Source: an uncultured Saprospiraceae bacterium (GTDB lineage: Bacteria > Bacteroidota > Bacteroidia > Chitinophagales > Saprospiraceae). From it: a DNA stretch of 33,102 nt. A program made the translations under genes and the position numbers. Positions 10,601-18,777 of this stretch are shown piece after piece. How positions within the stretch are numbered: the stretch's first letter is position 1; every line of letters starts with the position of its first letter. The stretch covers positions 1 through 33,102 of the forward strand of contig CALFUQ010000094.1 in the NCBI GenBank assembly GCA_937929885.1, read 5' to 3'. The notes beneath the pieces were generated by a model. The model was not told the origin of the DNA, made no database searches, and saw only the letters and a program-made list of their open reading frames with translations.

Positions 10601-10911
10601 CTCATCAAGTACAAGTGTCATCTGTCAATAGTGTAGTAATCTACGATGTAAATCGGGATGGATTAAAGGACATCATCTTTGCGGGTAATGAGTATCATTT
10701 AAATACAAGATTTGGTAAAAATGATGCATCATTGGGTGTGTTACTTTTACAAAATAGTGACGGTGGATTTGAATCTGTAAACACTCAACGATCAGGTTTA
10801 GAACTTGAAGGAATGATTAGGAATGCTTCAATATTAAAATCAGAAGGTGTAGAATATTTTCTATTCGCAGCTAATAACGGACCGCTACAAGTCTACCAAT
10901 TAAGAAACTAA
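7690..10911 (+). CDS. Large lipoprotein with two VCBS/FG-GAP arrays around an ASPIC/UnbV domain (third paralogue)
   Basis: 1073 residues. The N-terminus MKQLFYLGFLISIVSC gives a lipobox with Cys16. FG-GAP/VCBS motifs start near residue 75 (GDLNGDGLPDLVFNSN), an ASPIC/UnbV domain lies at about 502-585 (FYPQKGFMSSVDPVVNFGLG), and a second set of repeats follows (DIDGDGNEEFFLGG, DSDGDGDKDLYVTSGG, DIDNDGDQDLVVVGDW). The layout matches the 2438-5758 protein but the residues have diverged clearly, and the C-terminal conserved block is altered (RNASILKSEG, LFAANN). The ATG shares a base with the stop of the T9SS gene. The gene ends the operon and meets the opposite-strand DUF4249 gene with one base between them and no visible terminator hairpin, so transcripts from both sides probably overlap. 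The ligand is unknown. Confidence 0.93.
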   Translation: MKQLFYLGFLISIVSCQVDQEASSSQFKLLSSSDSGLDFVNNITETDSFNIIRYLYFYNGAGVGAGDLNGDGLPDLVFNSNQGNPVIYLNESDQKIQLKDISKELQLDTITGWGTGVALADVNGDALLDIYLCQVGSHKNFKGRNRLLINKGAIKGMPSFVEETEKYGLGFSGLSTQASFFDYDLDGDLDMYLLNHSTHQTSNYADASVREIPNPENGDRLYLNDGSKFLDITETAGIYSSNIGYGLGIAISDLDNNGYPDIYIANDFHENDYIYWNDGGEFREGIRDAISRTSQFSMGVDIADINEDGANDIFTLDMMPPSKELRSSTVGYDPYNIFLFKKGYGYHDQFPHNHLQISNGLKKPVFSEQAAFRGVESTDWSWSCLFEDYDLDGDKDLFVSNGIMRRPNGLDYLNFIADPLVQEGASDLEMLSEMPSGVTTNYFFDQGSSGKFSLVNTGDAESLSNGAVYVDLDNDGDLEIVTNNINSPAFIYENISSGQNNFLKVKLEGLKKNIFGIGAKLEVHIDGKVLYREFYPQKGFMSSVDPVVNFGLGHVTSIESLVVKWPNGLTQTIKDIEVNKTITITEKTSGNQAFANAQSNLNSIFEKVEFENELTHSENEYNDLDQEKLSPQLYSREGPALAVTDIDGDGNEEFFLGGAKNQTAGIYAIRNASFLPTTTLDWESDFQFEDTDALFFDSDGDGDKDLYVTSGGHDSRVETPLFRNRVYINQEKKNFEKQALSAAAIPLENSSCVTSADFDNDGDLDLFVGTRVDKYKNAKTPISYILENDGNGNFNRRRENALGMVTDAEWGDIDNDGDQDLVVVGDWMPITLLINKDGSLIKKELPNSKGWWRSLTLEDIDGDNKLDIIAGNFGLNNNLEVSKATPLKLHVSKAGQSYMTYGNGSTIASADEIVKQMPQFRRQFNNYEEFSKLNAEEFFQDELLETKEVTTFETSIFKNSGRGNFKKMELPHQVQVSSVNSVVIYDVNRDGLKDIIFAGNEYHLNTRFGKNDASLGVLLLQNSDGGFESVNTQRSGLELEGMIRNASILKSEGVEYFLFAANNGPLQVYQLRN

Positions 10912-10912
10912 A

Positions 10913-11974
10913 TTAATCTAACCAGCTTGGCCTCACAGTGCTGGCTCCATCAAGCACAAGACACTGACAACATTCCTCAGGCCAATTTCGTCTATCAAAT
11001 TGACTGCAGAATACTATGCCATTTACATTCTCTTTGTACTCTGATGATAGCACTCTGGTCCGTACTGTATCAGTACTTGCTAACTCAAAATACCCTAACA
11101 CTAGCTCTGCTGGGTCATCTGCATTTTGGATATTACCTCTAAGGCTAGCAGGCGGTAAGTCAAAGACAGTCCCTGATTGAGAAGTCAGAGATCTAAGCTT
11201 GGTCCAATAATCAAATGCATCTTTATCAATTCTATATTGGTAGACACTAAAGAAAAGTGCTGCCTTAAAATGAAAAATAGGCATGTGAGTTTTTGTTGCT
11301 ACTTGCAGTCCTTCTAGTTTTTGTCCATCTATATTTTCAGAGCTAAAAAGTGTGATGTTTTGTGGATTACCTGGCACAGACACAAAACAGCTTTTAGGCT
11401 GATGTAAACCACCACAGCCTTCTTCAGGGAAAATAAAAAGTTCCTCAGTGAACCACCTCATGTAGCTGATTTCGCCTTCAGCATTATTTGGAATATTAGT
11501 ATTCACAAATACGTCGAGGACTTTTGCTTCGCGCTCTACACCTGTAGAGGATATTACAATATCAGTATCAAAACTATGATAGGCCGAATCTGCTTCCACC
11601 ATATCTGGCATAATCGCAGGTGAGGATATGTATTGTTGACCTGATGGGAGTGTTACTTCCACAGAATATTCCTTTCCTACCTCAGGCTTGAAACCGTTAA
11701 GGACATAAGCTCCTTCTGCATTTTCTTTATAATTATAAATGGCTGCATCGGAAATCAGATTTACTTCTACACCTCTAATTGGGTCTATAAATTTTTGCCC
11801 AAAGGCAGTTGTTCTAGATACCCTAACAAAGTGTGGGCCATTAGAAGTCGTGAGTTGCCCATCTATTACAAGTATTTTCTCCTCTTCTGCTTGTGTCTCA
11901 AATTCAAATGGCTCAAGACAATTGCTAAAGAACAATGAAAAGAATACGATATAAATTATTCCTCTTCTCACCAT
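10913..11974 (-). CDS. DUF4249 lipoprotein, partner of TonB-dependent receptor
   Basis: 353 residues with a lipoprotein signal (IVFFSLFFSNC, Cys19). The mature start, EEEKILVIDGQLTTSNGPH, and the Cys-rich tail (FCSQFDRRNWPEECCQC) are typical of the DUF4249 family, which is found in Bacteroidota directly after certain TonB-dependent receptors and is presumed to be an outer-membrane surface lipoprotein forming a unit with the receptor. The ATG overlaps the receptor's stop by 7 bases, so the two are translated together. A second pair of the same type lies at 19858-23177. The substrate cannot be read from the sequence. Confidence 0.88.
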   Translation of the reverse strand: MVRRGIIYIVFFSLFFSNCLEPFEFETQAEEEKILVIDGQLTTSNGPHFVRVSRTTAFGQKFIDPIRGVEVNLISDAAIYNYKENAEGAYVLNGFKPEVGKEYSVEVTLPSGQQYISSPAIMPDMVEADSAYHSFDTDIVISSTGVEREAKVLDVFVNTNIPNNAEGEISYMRWFTEELFIFPEEGCGGLHQPKSCFVSVPGNPQNITLFSSENIDGQKLEGLQVATKTHMPIFHFKAALFFSVYQYRIDKDAFDYWTKLRSLTSQSGTVFDLPPASLRGNIQNADDPAELVLGYFELASTDTVRTRVLSSEYKENVNGIVFCSQFDRRNWPEECCQCLVLDGASTVRPSWLD

Positions 11975-14661
11975 GAAAAATTATAACTGATAGAAGGGAT
12001 AGTAGCACCTACAACTGATAATTTGTAAGCATTAGTTTGCACTCGCTCTAACTGTCTGTAAAATATTGAGAAAGCATTTTTGCGTCCATAGACATTGTAC
12101 AATGCTAGGTTAATGTCACTTTTAAACCTTGCACTTTTTCTGCGATTAAGATTGAATGTATAACTCATATCCAAACGATGATAATCTGGTAAGCGAAAAT
12201 CATTCCTATCAGAGAAGTTGGTAACTATTACATTTTGCAAAAGATAATTAGAACTTACACCAGTAATAGGTCGACCTGTATTGTACAAGAAATTCATGGA
12301 GAAGGTAGCTCTCTTTGAAATCTGCCAATTAAAATTTGCCTTGACAGTATGCGGTTGATCAAAGTTCGATGGGAACCAGTTACCTCTATTTACACTTGTA
12401 ATGCCAGGAGGGGTTCTGCGTTCTGTTCTAGAGTAGTTGTATGATATTTTACCTGTGATTGCACTATTGATTTTTTCTATGCTTATCTCTGCTCCATATG
12501 CTCTGCCAACACCTCGCACGACAGCTGTCTCAAGATGTGGATTGAGTAGAATAGCGGAGAAGTCCTTATAGTCCAGTGTGTTTTCTAAGTCTTTATAGTA
12601 TACATCTGCAGCGACATCATATTGATCATCGAAGGTCCCAAAAACTCCAAAGGAATAGTTATTAGCGACTAGTGGTTTGATATGCGTGTTGCTTACTTGC
12701 CAGATATCAACTGGGGTAGGAGTTGCCGTGTTAGATACTAGGTGGATGTATTGATTGATACGATTATAACTTAGCTTGATTGAAGCTTGTTTTATAAACG
12801 CATATCGTATTGAGATTCTAGGCTCCAAACCTTGATATGTTTTTATAACTCCACCATCGATCTGTTGACTACTTTTGCTTTGGTCAAGGGTGGGGTTTAA
12901 GTCATCTGCATAAGTATTTACAGTGGCAGGGCCAACCTGTTGAAAAACAGAATAACGTAAACCTGCATCCAGGCTTAGTTGCTGATTGATTTCAAACTGA
13001 TCATTTACGTAAACTGCTAATTCTCTTCCATCTTCTTTCGCCACGCTCAGTTGTTTGATTTGCGAATCTTCGTTCGGGCCTAGTTGCTCAGGAGAAGTCT
13101 TGTAGCTGATGGCTTCTATTCCTGCTTTAATTAAATGAGCTCCTCTTTTATTAAGTACTTGTGATTTAAAATTTAAATATCCGATTCCAGAATCTAATGT
13201 GAATGCAAGTGGATTGTCAAGCGTAAACTGTTGATTATTAATTTTACCGTAAGACAGATCAGCAGAGAATGAGAGGTCATCACTCAAGATATGCCCTAAT
13301 CTTAAGTTCGCAATTTGATTAGTCCATCCATAACCAAATTCGTCGGAGAATCTAAATCTATCTTTACTTTGATAGTATGATCCAACTAACTTTGTGTTAT
13401 CAGAAAATTTATGAGTCAATTTCCCTTGGACATCATAAAAATTCGCTAAACTCCTAGCAACGTCTAGATCTCTGATATCGCCGATTAAGTATTTAGAGTA
13501 GGAAGATCTACCTGATATCAAGAGAGAAGTTTTGTTTTGAGCAAGCGGTAAGTCGACCGTTAGTTTGCTTGCAATAGCACCTATGGATCCAGAGACCGTC
13601 GTAAACTCCATATTACCTTCTCTCATATTTACGTCAAGCACAGAGGAAATCCTACCTCCAAAGTTTGCAGGTATATGACCTTTATAAAGCGCACTGTTAC
13701 TAACCACGTCAGGATTAAATATGGAGAAGAACCCTAGGATATGTGATGGATTAAAAACTAAGGCACCATCCTGTAAAATTAAATTTTGATCTATAGATCC
13801 ACCTCGTACATTAAACCCAGATGCTCCTTCTCCGATACTACTGACACCTGTAAAAGATAATAGGCTTTTAATAACGTCAGCCTCTCCCATAAATGCAGGA
13901 AGCTTCCTAATTTCTTTCTTGTTAAGTAATTCTAATCCTGTTATCGTTTGTTTGACATTGTGTGCGGCTCCTTTACCAGAGATCACTACTTCTTCTATCA
14001 GGTAAGCCTTCTTTGTTAGGTTTAACTCTAATAGGTCTGAGGATCTAAGATCTAGTTCTACTAGTTTTGTTTCGTGACTTAGTGCTGTAATTTCTAACGT
14101 GTAAAGGCCTGGCTTAAGTGAGAAGGAAAACTCACCACTAATATCTGAGACTTCCACTGCTCCAGTATTCTTTATTAAGACTACGGCATCCGCGATAGGA
14201 TTAAAAGTTTCTACCTCTTGTAGCCTCACTCTGATAATGGCCGTGTCATTACCTCTTTGCAGATCTCTAGATCCAATGATATATTGTTCTGCATCGTCAG
14301 CAGATAGTTTTTCATCTTTCAGAAAGGTATCCTTAGAACCCATTTCGTCTGTGACTACTTCCTTTGGTGCTATAACTACTTTGCCTGTTTTGCTGAGCAG
14401 ATAATTAAAGTCAAGATCCTTGAGAATAATATTGAGGACATCACGAAGACGAGTATCCTTAAAGCTATAAGAACCCTCTACATTTGGCAGATTATCAGCA
14501 TTGTATTTGAGATCTAGATCAAATCGTCTATTTAGGTCTTGGAGAATAAACTTTACCTTATCCTCTTCATAAGCTGCACTTATCCTTTTATCCAAAATAT
14601 CCTGACCTGCCAAAATTTGGACAAAAAGTATTGAAATTAAAATGGAGAAAATTATTCTCAT
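11968..14661 (-). CDS. TonB-dependent outer-membrane receptor with N-terminal STN domain
   Basis: 897 residues with a signal peptide (ILISILFVQILAGQ). Residues about 25-98 form an STN (secretin/TonB short N-terminal) domain with the pattern VKFILQDLNRRFDLDLKY and LRDVLNIILKDLDFNYLL. About 144-215 is a carboxypeptidase regulatory-like beta-sandwich (GEFSFSLKPGLYTLEI). The plug at about 250-345 contains FNVRGGSIDQNLILQDGA and GGRISSVLDVNMREGN, and the rest is the beta-barrel ending in the aromatic NFSW expected for barrel assembly. An STN domain usually signals to a FecR-type anti-sigma factor, but no fecI/fecR pair is visible here. It is a paralogue of the receptor at 19858-22233, which lacks STN. 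It heads a two-gene operon with DUF4249; the transported substrate is unknown. Confidence 0.93.
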   Translation of the reverse strand: MRIIFSILISILFVQILAGQDILDKRISAAYEEDKVKFILQDLNRRFDLDLKYNADNLPNVEGSYSFKDTRLRDVLNIILKDLDFNYLLSKTGKVVIAPKEVVTDEMGSKDTFLKDEKLSADDAEQYIIGSRDLQRGNDTAIIRVRLQEVETFNPIADAVVLIKNTGAVEVSDISGEFSFSLKPGLYTLEITALSHETKLVELDLRSSDLLELNLTKKAYLIEEVVISGKGAAHNVKQTITGLELLNKKEIRKLPAFMGEADVIKSLLSFTGVSSIGEGASGFNVRGGSIDQNLILQDGALVFNPSHILGFFSIFNPDVVSNSALYKGHIPANFGGRISSVLDVNMREGNMEFTTVSGSIGAIASKLTVDLPLAQNKTSLLISGRSSYSKYLIGDIRDLDVARSLANFYDVQGKLTHKFSDNTKLVGSYYQSKDRFRFSDEFGYGWTNQIANLRLGHILSDDLSFSADLSYGKINNQQFTLDNPLAFTLDSGIGYLNFKSQVLNKRGAHLIKAGIEAISYKTSPEQLGPNEDSQIKQLSVAKEDGRELAVYVNDQFEINQQLSLDAGLRYSVFQQVGPATVNTYADDLNPTLDQSKSSQQIDGGVIKTYQGLEPRISIRYAFIKQASIKLSYNRINQYIHLVSNTATPTPVDIWQVSNTHIKPLVANNYSFGVFGTFDDQYDVAADVYYKDLENTLDYKDFSAILLNPHLETAVVRGVGRAYGAEISIEKINSAITGKISYNYSRTERRTPPGITSVNRGNWFPSNFDQPHTVKANFNWQISKRATFSMNFLYNTGRPITGVSSNYLLQNVIVTNFSDRNDFRLPDYHRLDMSYTFNLNRRKSARFKSDINLALYNVYGRKNAFSIFYRQLERVQTNAYKLSVVGATIPSISYNFSW

Positions 14662-14698
14662 TAAATGAAGACTATGCTGATAATATTAAAAGTGAGAC

Positions 14699-14706
14699 CA
14701 AAAATA
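14699..14706 (-). promoter_or_regulatory. Possible Bacteroidota -7 element of the TonB receptor gene
   Basis: On the minus strand these bases read TATTTTTG, matching the Bacteroidota -7 consensus TAnnTTTG, about 38 bases before the receptor ATG. I do not see a convincing -33 TTG at the usual distance, and the region is AT-rich, so a chance match is possible. The 245-base gap 14662-14906 must hold divergent promoters for this gene and for the DUF1080 gene; I cannot define the plus-strand one. Confidence 0.3.
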
Positions 14707-14906
14707 TATTTTGTATTATTTGATTAGATAGTTCTAAAAGTTCAGTTTGGACTTCTAGATTTAGACGCTTCAATATACATGAAATGAATACGGTTTTATT
14801 ATCTTAAGATGAGTTTGTTAATGTATTCAGGACCTTTGTTAAGGTAATAACAAATTATATTTTTTTGTGCTGACTACATGCCATAACTTCTTCACAACTT
14901 GATCAG

Positions 14907-16775
14907 ATGAAAAAGCAATTTTTAGTTATTATTCTCCTATCGATCCTAGCCTTTAATGCTTGTGCTCCAGATAGTGCACAATCTGAAACTGAATCCAAAT
15001 CGAACGAAATAATAGACCCTGAGTATTTACCAATGACATCATTTGATGGTAACCTTATAGAGGGGGCAAGTGATAATTGGGTTATGGCTGAGAGCGTATT
15101 TTCAGATATGCTAGTAGATCAGGATTTAGAGTATGAAGGTAGTGGTGACATCATTGTGAATAGTAAGACGGGAGATAATTTGGTTTTGAATATTGATCAT
15201 GGAGACCTTGAATTGGAGGTAGATTTCATGGTACCAAAAGGGTCTAATTCTGGAATATATTTTCAAGGTCGATATGAAGTACAGATACTTGATAGCTGGG
15301 GTAAAGAGGAGATTACAACCGATGATATTGGTTCTATTTATCCTGACTTTGATGAAGTAAAAGGCATTGCTTCTAATGGTAGTGTCCCAATGGTGAATGC
15401 AGCTAAAGCTCCAGGCCTGTGGCAAAATTTCAAGATATTATTCCGAGCTCCCAAATTTGATGAATCTGGAACAAAGATTTCTAACGCTGAATTTGAGAAG
15501 GTGTATTTAAATGGCATGTTAATTCAAGAGAATGTTGAAGTGCCCAAAGCTACTAGATCATCGATGTCATCAGATGAGGTTGCTACTGGGCCTTTGATGA
15601 TTCAAGGAGATCACGGATCTGTTGCATTCAAGAACTTAAAGTATAAGAAGATGGGATATGATACGCTATCTCTATCTGATATAAGTTATAAGCTTTACTC
15701 TGGAGGTAATTTTAATGCCATTCCAGACTTTGAAAGTATGACACCTACAAAAACTGGAACTGCTGAATCTTTAGATAAACTGCAAGATCTTGCTGAGCTG
15801 AGAGATCATTTTGCACTTATGTTTAGTGCAAAGTTACATGTCCCCAAAACTGGTGAATATTTACTGACTACTCACTATGATGACGGCGGCGATGTTTATA
15901 TAGATGGTAAACCAGTAATCCATAATGGTCCTAAAGAATATGAAAACCAACCTAGCCGTGCTTTAGTAAACCTGACCGAAGGTCTCCACGATATTCAGCT
16001 AAGTTATTATCAGGAAGTTTGGGGTTCTTATATAATGTTTGAGGCAGAAGGGCCTGAGATTCCGAAACATACAGTTGGGTGTATTAATATTTATGAATCA
16101 TGGAATCGGGGCGGCAAACAAGAGCAAATGCTCATCAATCCAAAAAGAGAACCAGAACTGCTGAGAGGTTATGTCAATTATAAAGACGAGAAAAAAACTC
16201 ACGCACTATCAGTAGGAGATCCAGAGGGAGTGAATTATAGCTACGATCTGATGGATGGGTCTATCCTAAATGTATGGCGAGGAGGGTTTGCTAATGTGAC
16301 TAATATGTGGGTAGGGAGAGGGCATTCTCAGTTACTACTTCCGCAAAATGCAGCGACAGCTTTGCCGTCAGGAATTCCAATAGCAGAGCTTAACTCAGAG
16401 TCTGCGATGTGGCCTAAGTATAGATCAGATAAATACAAAAACAAAGGCTATAGCATCCTACCATCAGGCCACCCAAAATTTAAATTCGAGCTAGGAGATC
16501 TAAAGATAGAAGACACAATAAGCCCATCCCAAATTGGAAATTTAAATAGGACTATCAGTTTTAATTCAACAGAGTCGGTAAAAAATATTTGGTATAGATT
16601 AGCCATTGCAGAGGGTATTACTAAGATGCCGAATGGTTTGTATAGCATTGGTGGAGATTTTTATTTGAAGCCAGGGAGTGATAGTGATTGGACTATAAGA
16701 GAGGGTAGTGACGTGGAAGAGCTAATTGTGGCAGTGAGTAATGGTACTAAGCTTAACTACGAGATCATCTGGTAA
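14907..16775 (+). CDS. DUF1080 (3-keto-glycoside hydrolase-like) lipoprotein with PA14 domain
   Basis: 622 residues with lipoprotein signal LLSILAFNAC (Cys19). About 40-247 matches the DUF1080 family, a GH16-like jelly roll: GIYFQGRYEVQILDSWG, APGLWQNFKILFRAP and GDHGSVAFKNLKYKKMG. Members of this family have been shown to hydrolyse 3-keto-disaccharides and 3-keto-glycosides. About 256-385 is a PA14-type carbohydrate-binding domain (LTTHYDDGGDVYIDGKPVI). Residues about 390-622 form a further segment I cannot name. It includes LRGYVNYKDEKKTHALSVGD and NVWRGGFANVTNMWVGRG, and it resembles, from memory, C-terminal parts of some secreted sugar-oxidising or haem proteins. The next gene follows after 18 bases, so the two form an operon. 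It is probably an outer-membrane or periplasmic enzyme; substrate unknown. Confidence 0.85.
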   Translation: MKKQFLVIILLSILAFNACAPDSAQSETESKSNEIIDPEYLPMTSFDGNLIEGASDNWVMAESVFSDMLVDQDLEYEGSGDIIVNSKTGDNLVLNIDHGDLELEVDFMVPKGSNSGIYFQGRYEVQILDSWGKEEITTDDIGSIYPDFDEVKGIASNGSVPMVNAAKAPGLWQNFKILFRAPKFDESGTKISNAEFEKVYLNGMLIQENVEVPKATRSSMSSDEVATGPLMIQGDHGSVAFKNLKYKKMGYDTLSLSDISYKLYSGGNFNAIPDFESMTPTKTGTAESLDKLQDLAELRDHFALMFSAKLHVPKTGEYLLTTHYDDGGDVYIDGKPVIHNGPKEYENQPSRALVNLTEGLHDIQLSYYQEVWGSYIMFEAEGPEIPKHTVGCINIYESWNRGGKQEQMLINPKREPELLRGYVNYKDEKKTHALSVGDPEGVNYSYDLMDGSILNVWRGGFANVTNMWVGRGHSQLLLPQNAATALPSGIPIAELNSESAMWPKYRSDKYKNKGYSILPSGHPKFKFELGDLKIEDTISPSQIGNLNRTISFNSTESVKNIWYRLAIAEGITKMPNGLYSIGGDFYLKPGSDSDWTIREGSDVEELIVAVSNGTKLNYEIIW

Positions 16776-16793
16776 AATTAAATTAGAAACATC

Positions 16794-18740
16794 ATGAGAC
16801 TTTTGAATATAATTTGTTTTGGAATTTGTTTTTGGTTATCCAATGGATTGGTTGCTCAAGAATCAAAATACTACACGATAAGTGATGTTAATATTCCAGA
16901 CGAACTAGTCTTAGAAGTAGGAGGACTTGCTTTTGATAAAGAAGGATCATTGATGGCATGCACACGTAGAGGGGAAGTATGGCAGATTAAAAATCCTAAA
17001 TCTAATAGTCCGAAATTTTACAGATACTTTGCAGGATTGCATGAGCCTCTAGGTTTAGCCTATCGAGATGGTAGTTACTATATGGCACAGCGTGGCGAAC
17101 TGACTAAGTTAACAGATACGGATGGAGACGGTAAGGCAGATGAATATGAAACGATCTATAATTGGCCACTTGCAGCAAACTATCATGAGTATGCTTATGG
17201 TCCAGTGATCTTGCCAGACGGTAATATGTTGGTCAATCTCAATTTACAGTGGATAGGTAGAGGGGCAAGCTTGTCTAAGTGGGCAGGGTGGATGCTGATG
17301 ATCAGTCCAGAAGGAGAGATGACTCCGATAGCTACTGGTCTGAGATCACCAGCAGGCTTAGGTCTTAATAAGAATGGAGATATATTTTATACTGAAAATC
17401 AAGGGGACTGGGTAGGTTCTGGTAGGATGACGCATCTTGAGAAAGGAGATTTTGCTGGTCACGTAGAAGGGCTCAAATGGTCAGGAGAAAGAGGCTCTCC
17501 AATTGAATTAACCATGGAAGGTGTGATGGCTGATGTAAAAAATAGTGGAGGCACAACACTTTATGATTATGCACAGAAAACTAAAGGTGTTAAAGCTCCT
17601 TCTGTTTGGTTTCCACATACTATCCTTGGAATATCGACTTCTGACATAGAAATTATTCCAGAAGGGTTCGGACCTTTTGAAGGGCAATTGCTAGTGGGTG
17701 ATCAGGGACACAGTAAGCTGATGCGTGTTTATCAAGAGAAAGTAAATGGAGGTTATCAAGGAATAGCTTTTAATTTTGTGGAAGGGTTTTCGTCAGGATT
17801 GTTACGCACAGAGTGGGGACCTGACAATACTCTCTATGTAGGTATGACAAACAGAGGATGGGCTTCCACGGGTAAGAAAAAGTTTGGAATCCAAAGATTA
17901 AACTGGACAGGTCAGATACCATTTGAGATGAAAACTGTCTCTGCTAAGCCAGATGGATTCGAAATAGTATTTACGCAACCAACTAATAAAAGAACAGCAG
18001 CAAACCCTGACAGCTACTCGATTACTGATTTTAATTACAACTACCATCATATCTACGGTAGTGATCCCATTGACCAAGAAGAGCGCACAATTTTTAAAGT
18101 AGATCTTAGCCAAGATGGCTTAACGGCAAGGCTATATGTAGAAGGAATGAGAGAGGGTTTTGTCTATGAAATTAAAGGACAAGGTGTAAGAAATAGTGCT
18201 GGAGCAAGTCTGTTGCACGAAGTAGGCTATTACACACTCAACAGTATTCCAAATGGAGAAAAAATTGATGGTTCTGATCATGCAATACATGCTGCGACAA
18301 TAATGAATTCTGTTGATCTTAAATCAGACAAACGTATAACGACCATGCCTGGAAGTTGGCTTAATGGCGCAGATGAAGAAATCAATATCGGAACAAAGGC
18401 AGGGATGCTGTTTGATAAAAAATCCGTAACAGTCAAGGCTGGGTCTAAAATAAAGTTGGTGCTTAATAATCCAGACGATATGATGCATAACTTGCTGATC
18501 GTAAAACCAGGAACCGTTAACATCGTGGCTGATATGGCAAACAAATTAGGATTGCAAGGACAGGCAATGGGTTTTGTGCCAGATAGTGATAACGTTTTAG
18601 CTCATACTAATTTGTTGGAACCAGGAAGTTCAGATGTCATCTACTTTGTAGCTCCGGCAGAACCAGGAGAGTATAGTTACGTTTGTACTTTCCCTGCTCA
18701 CGCTGCGACAATGAAGGGGATATTTAAAGTGGTAGAGTAA
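16794..18740 (+). CDS. Secreted beta-propeller protein fused to a C-terminal type 1 copper (azurin/auracyanin-like) domain
   Basis: 648 residues with a signal peptide (FGICFWLSNGLVAQ). Residues about 25-375 form a six-bladed-propeller-like region akin to glucose/sorbosone or PQQ dehydrogenase-type proteins: LGLAYRDGSYYMAQRGELTK, GLRSPAGLGLNKNGDIFYTE, EGQLLVGDQGHSKLMRV. A DTDGDGKADE calcium-type loop lies near residue 105. About 380-480 is a linker or Ig-like region. About 500-648 is a cupredoxin: the type 1 copper ligand set can be read as His565 (MMHNLL), Cys631, His636 and Met640 in CTFPAHAATM, which has the azurin spacing. It is thus predicted to carry a blue copper centre and to transfer electrons. 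It is translated right after the DUF1080 hydrolase. Whether the propeller is catalytic (a PQQ-type sugar dehydrogenase) or only structural cannot be decided here. Confidence 0.87.
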   Translation: MRLLNIICFGICFWLSNGLVAQESKYYTISDVNIPDELVLEVGGLAFDKEGSLMACTRRGEVWQIKNPKSNSPKFYRYFAGLHEPLGLAYRDGSYYMAQRGELTKLTDTDGDGKADEYETIYNWPLAANYHEYAYGPVILPDGNMLVNLNLQWIGRGASLSKWAGWMLMISPEGEMTPIATGLRSPAGLGLNKNGDIFYTENQGDWVGSGRMTHLEKGDFAGHVEGLKWSGERGSPIELTMEGVMADVKNSGGTTLYDYAQKTKGVKAPSVWFPHTILGISTSDIEIIPEGFGPFEGQLLVGDQGHSKLMRVYQEKVNGGYQGIAFNFVEGFSSGLLRTEWGPDNTLYVGMTNRGWASTGKKKFGIQRLNWTGQIPFEMKTVSAKPDGFEIVFTQPTNKRTAANPDSYSITDFNYNYHHIYGSDPIDQEERTIFKVDLSQDGLTARLYVEGMREGFVYEIKGQGVRNSAGASLLHEVGYYTLNSIPNGEKIDGSDHAIHAATIMNSVDLKSDKRITTMPGSWLNGADEEINIGTKAGMLFDKKSVTVKAGSKIKLVLNNPDDMMHNLLIVKPGTVNIVADMANKLGLQGQAMGFVPDSDNVLAHTNLLEPGSSDVIYFVAPAEPGEYSYVCTFPAHAATMKGIFKVVE

Positions 18741-18777
18741 AAAGTAAAGAGTAACAATTAGCTAATTACAAGATGTG

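Noticed and set aside
10927-11142. Plus-strand ORF inside the DUF4249 gene
   Set aside because: It lies fully within a well-supported gene on the other strand and its translation looks random.
14835-14867. TTTG plus TATATTTTTTTG as a promoter of the DUF1080 gene
   Set aside because: The -7 part does not fit TAnnTTTG exactly, and the AT-rich stretch makes chance matches likely.
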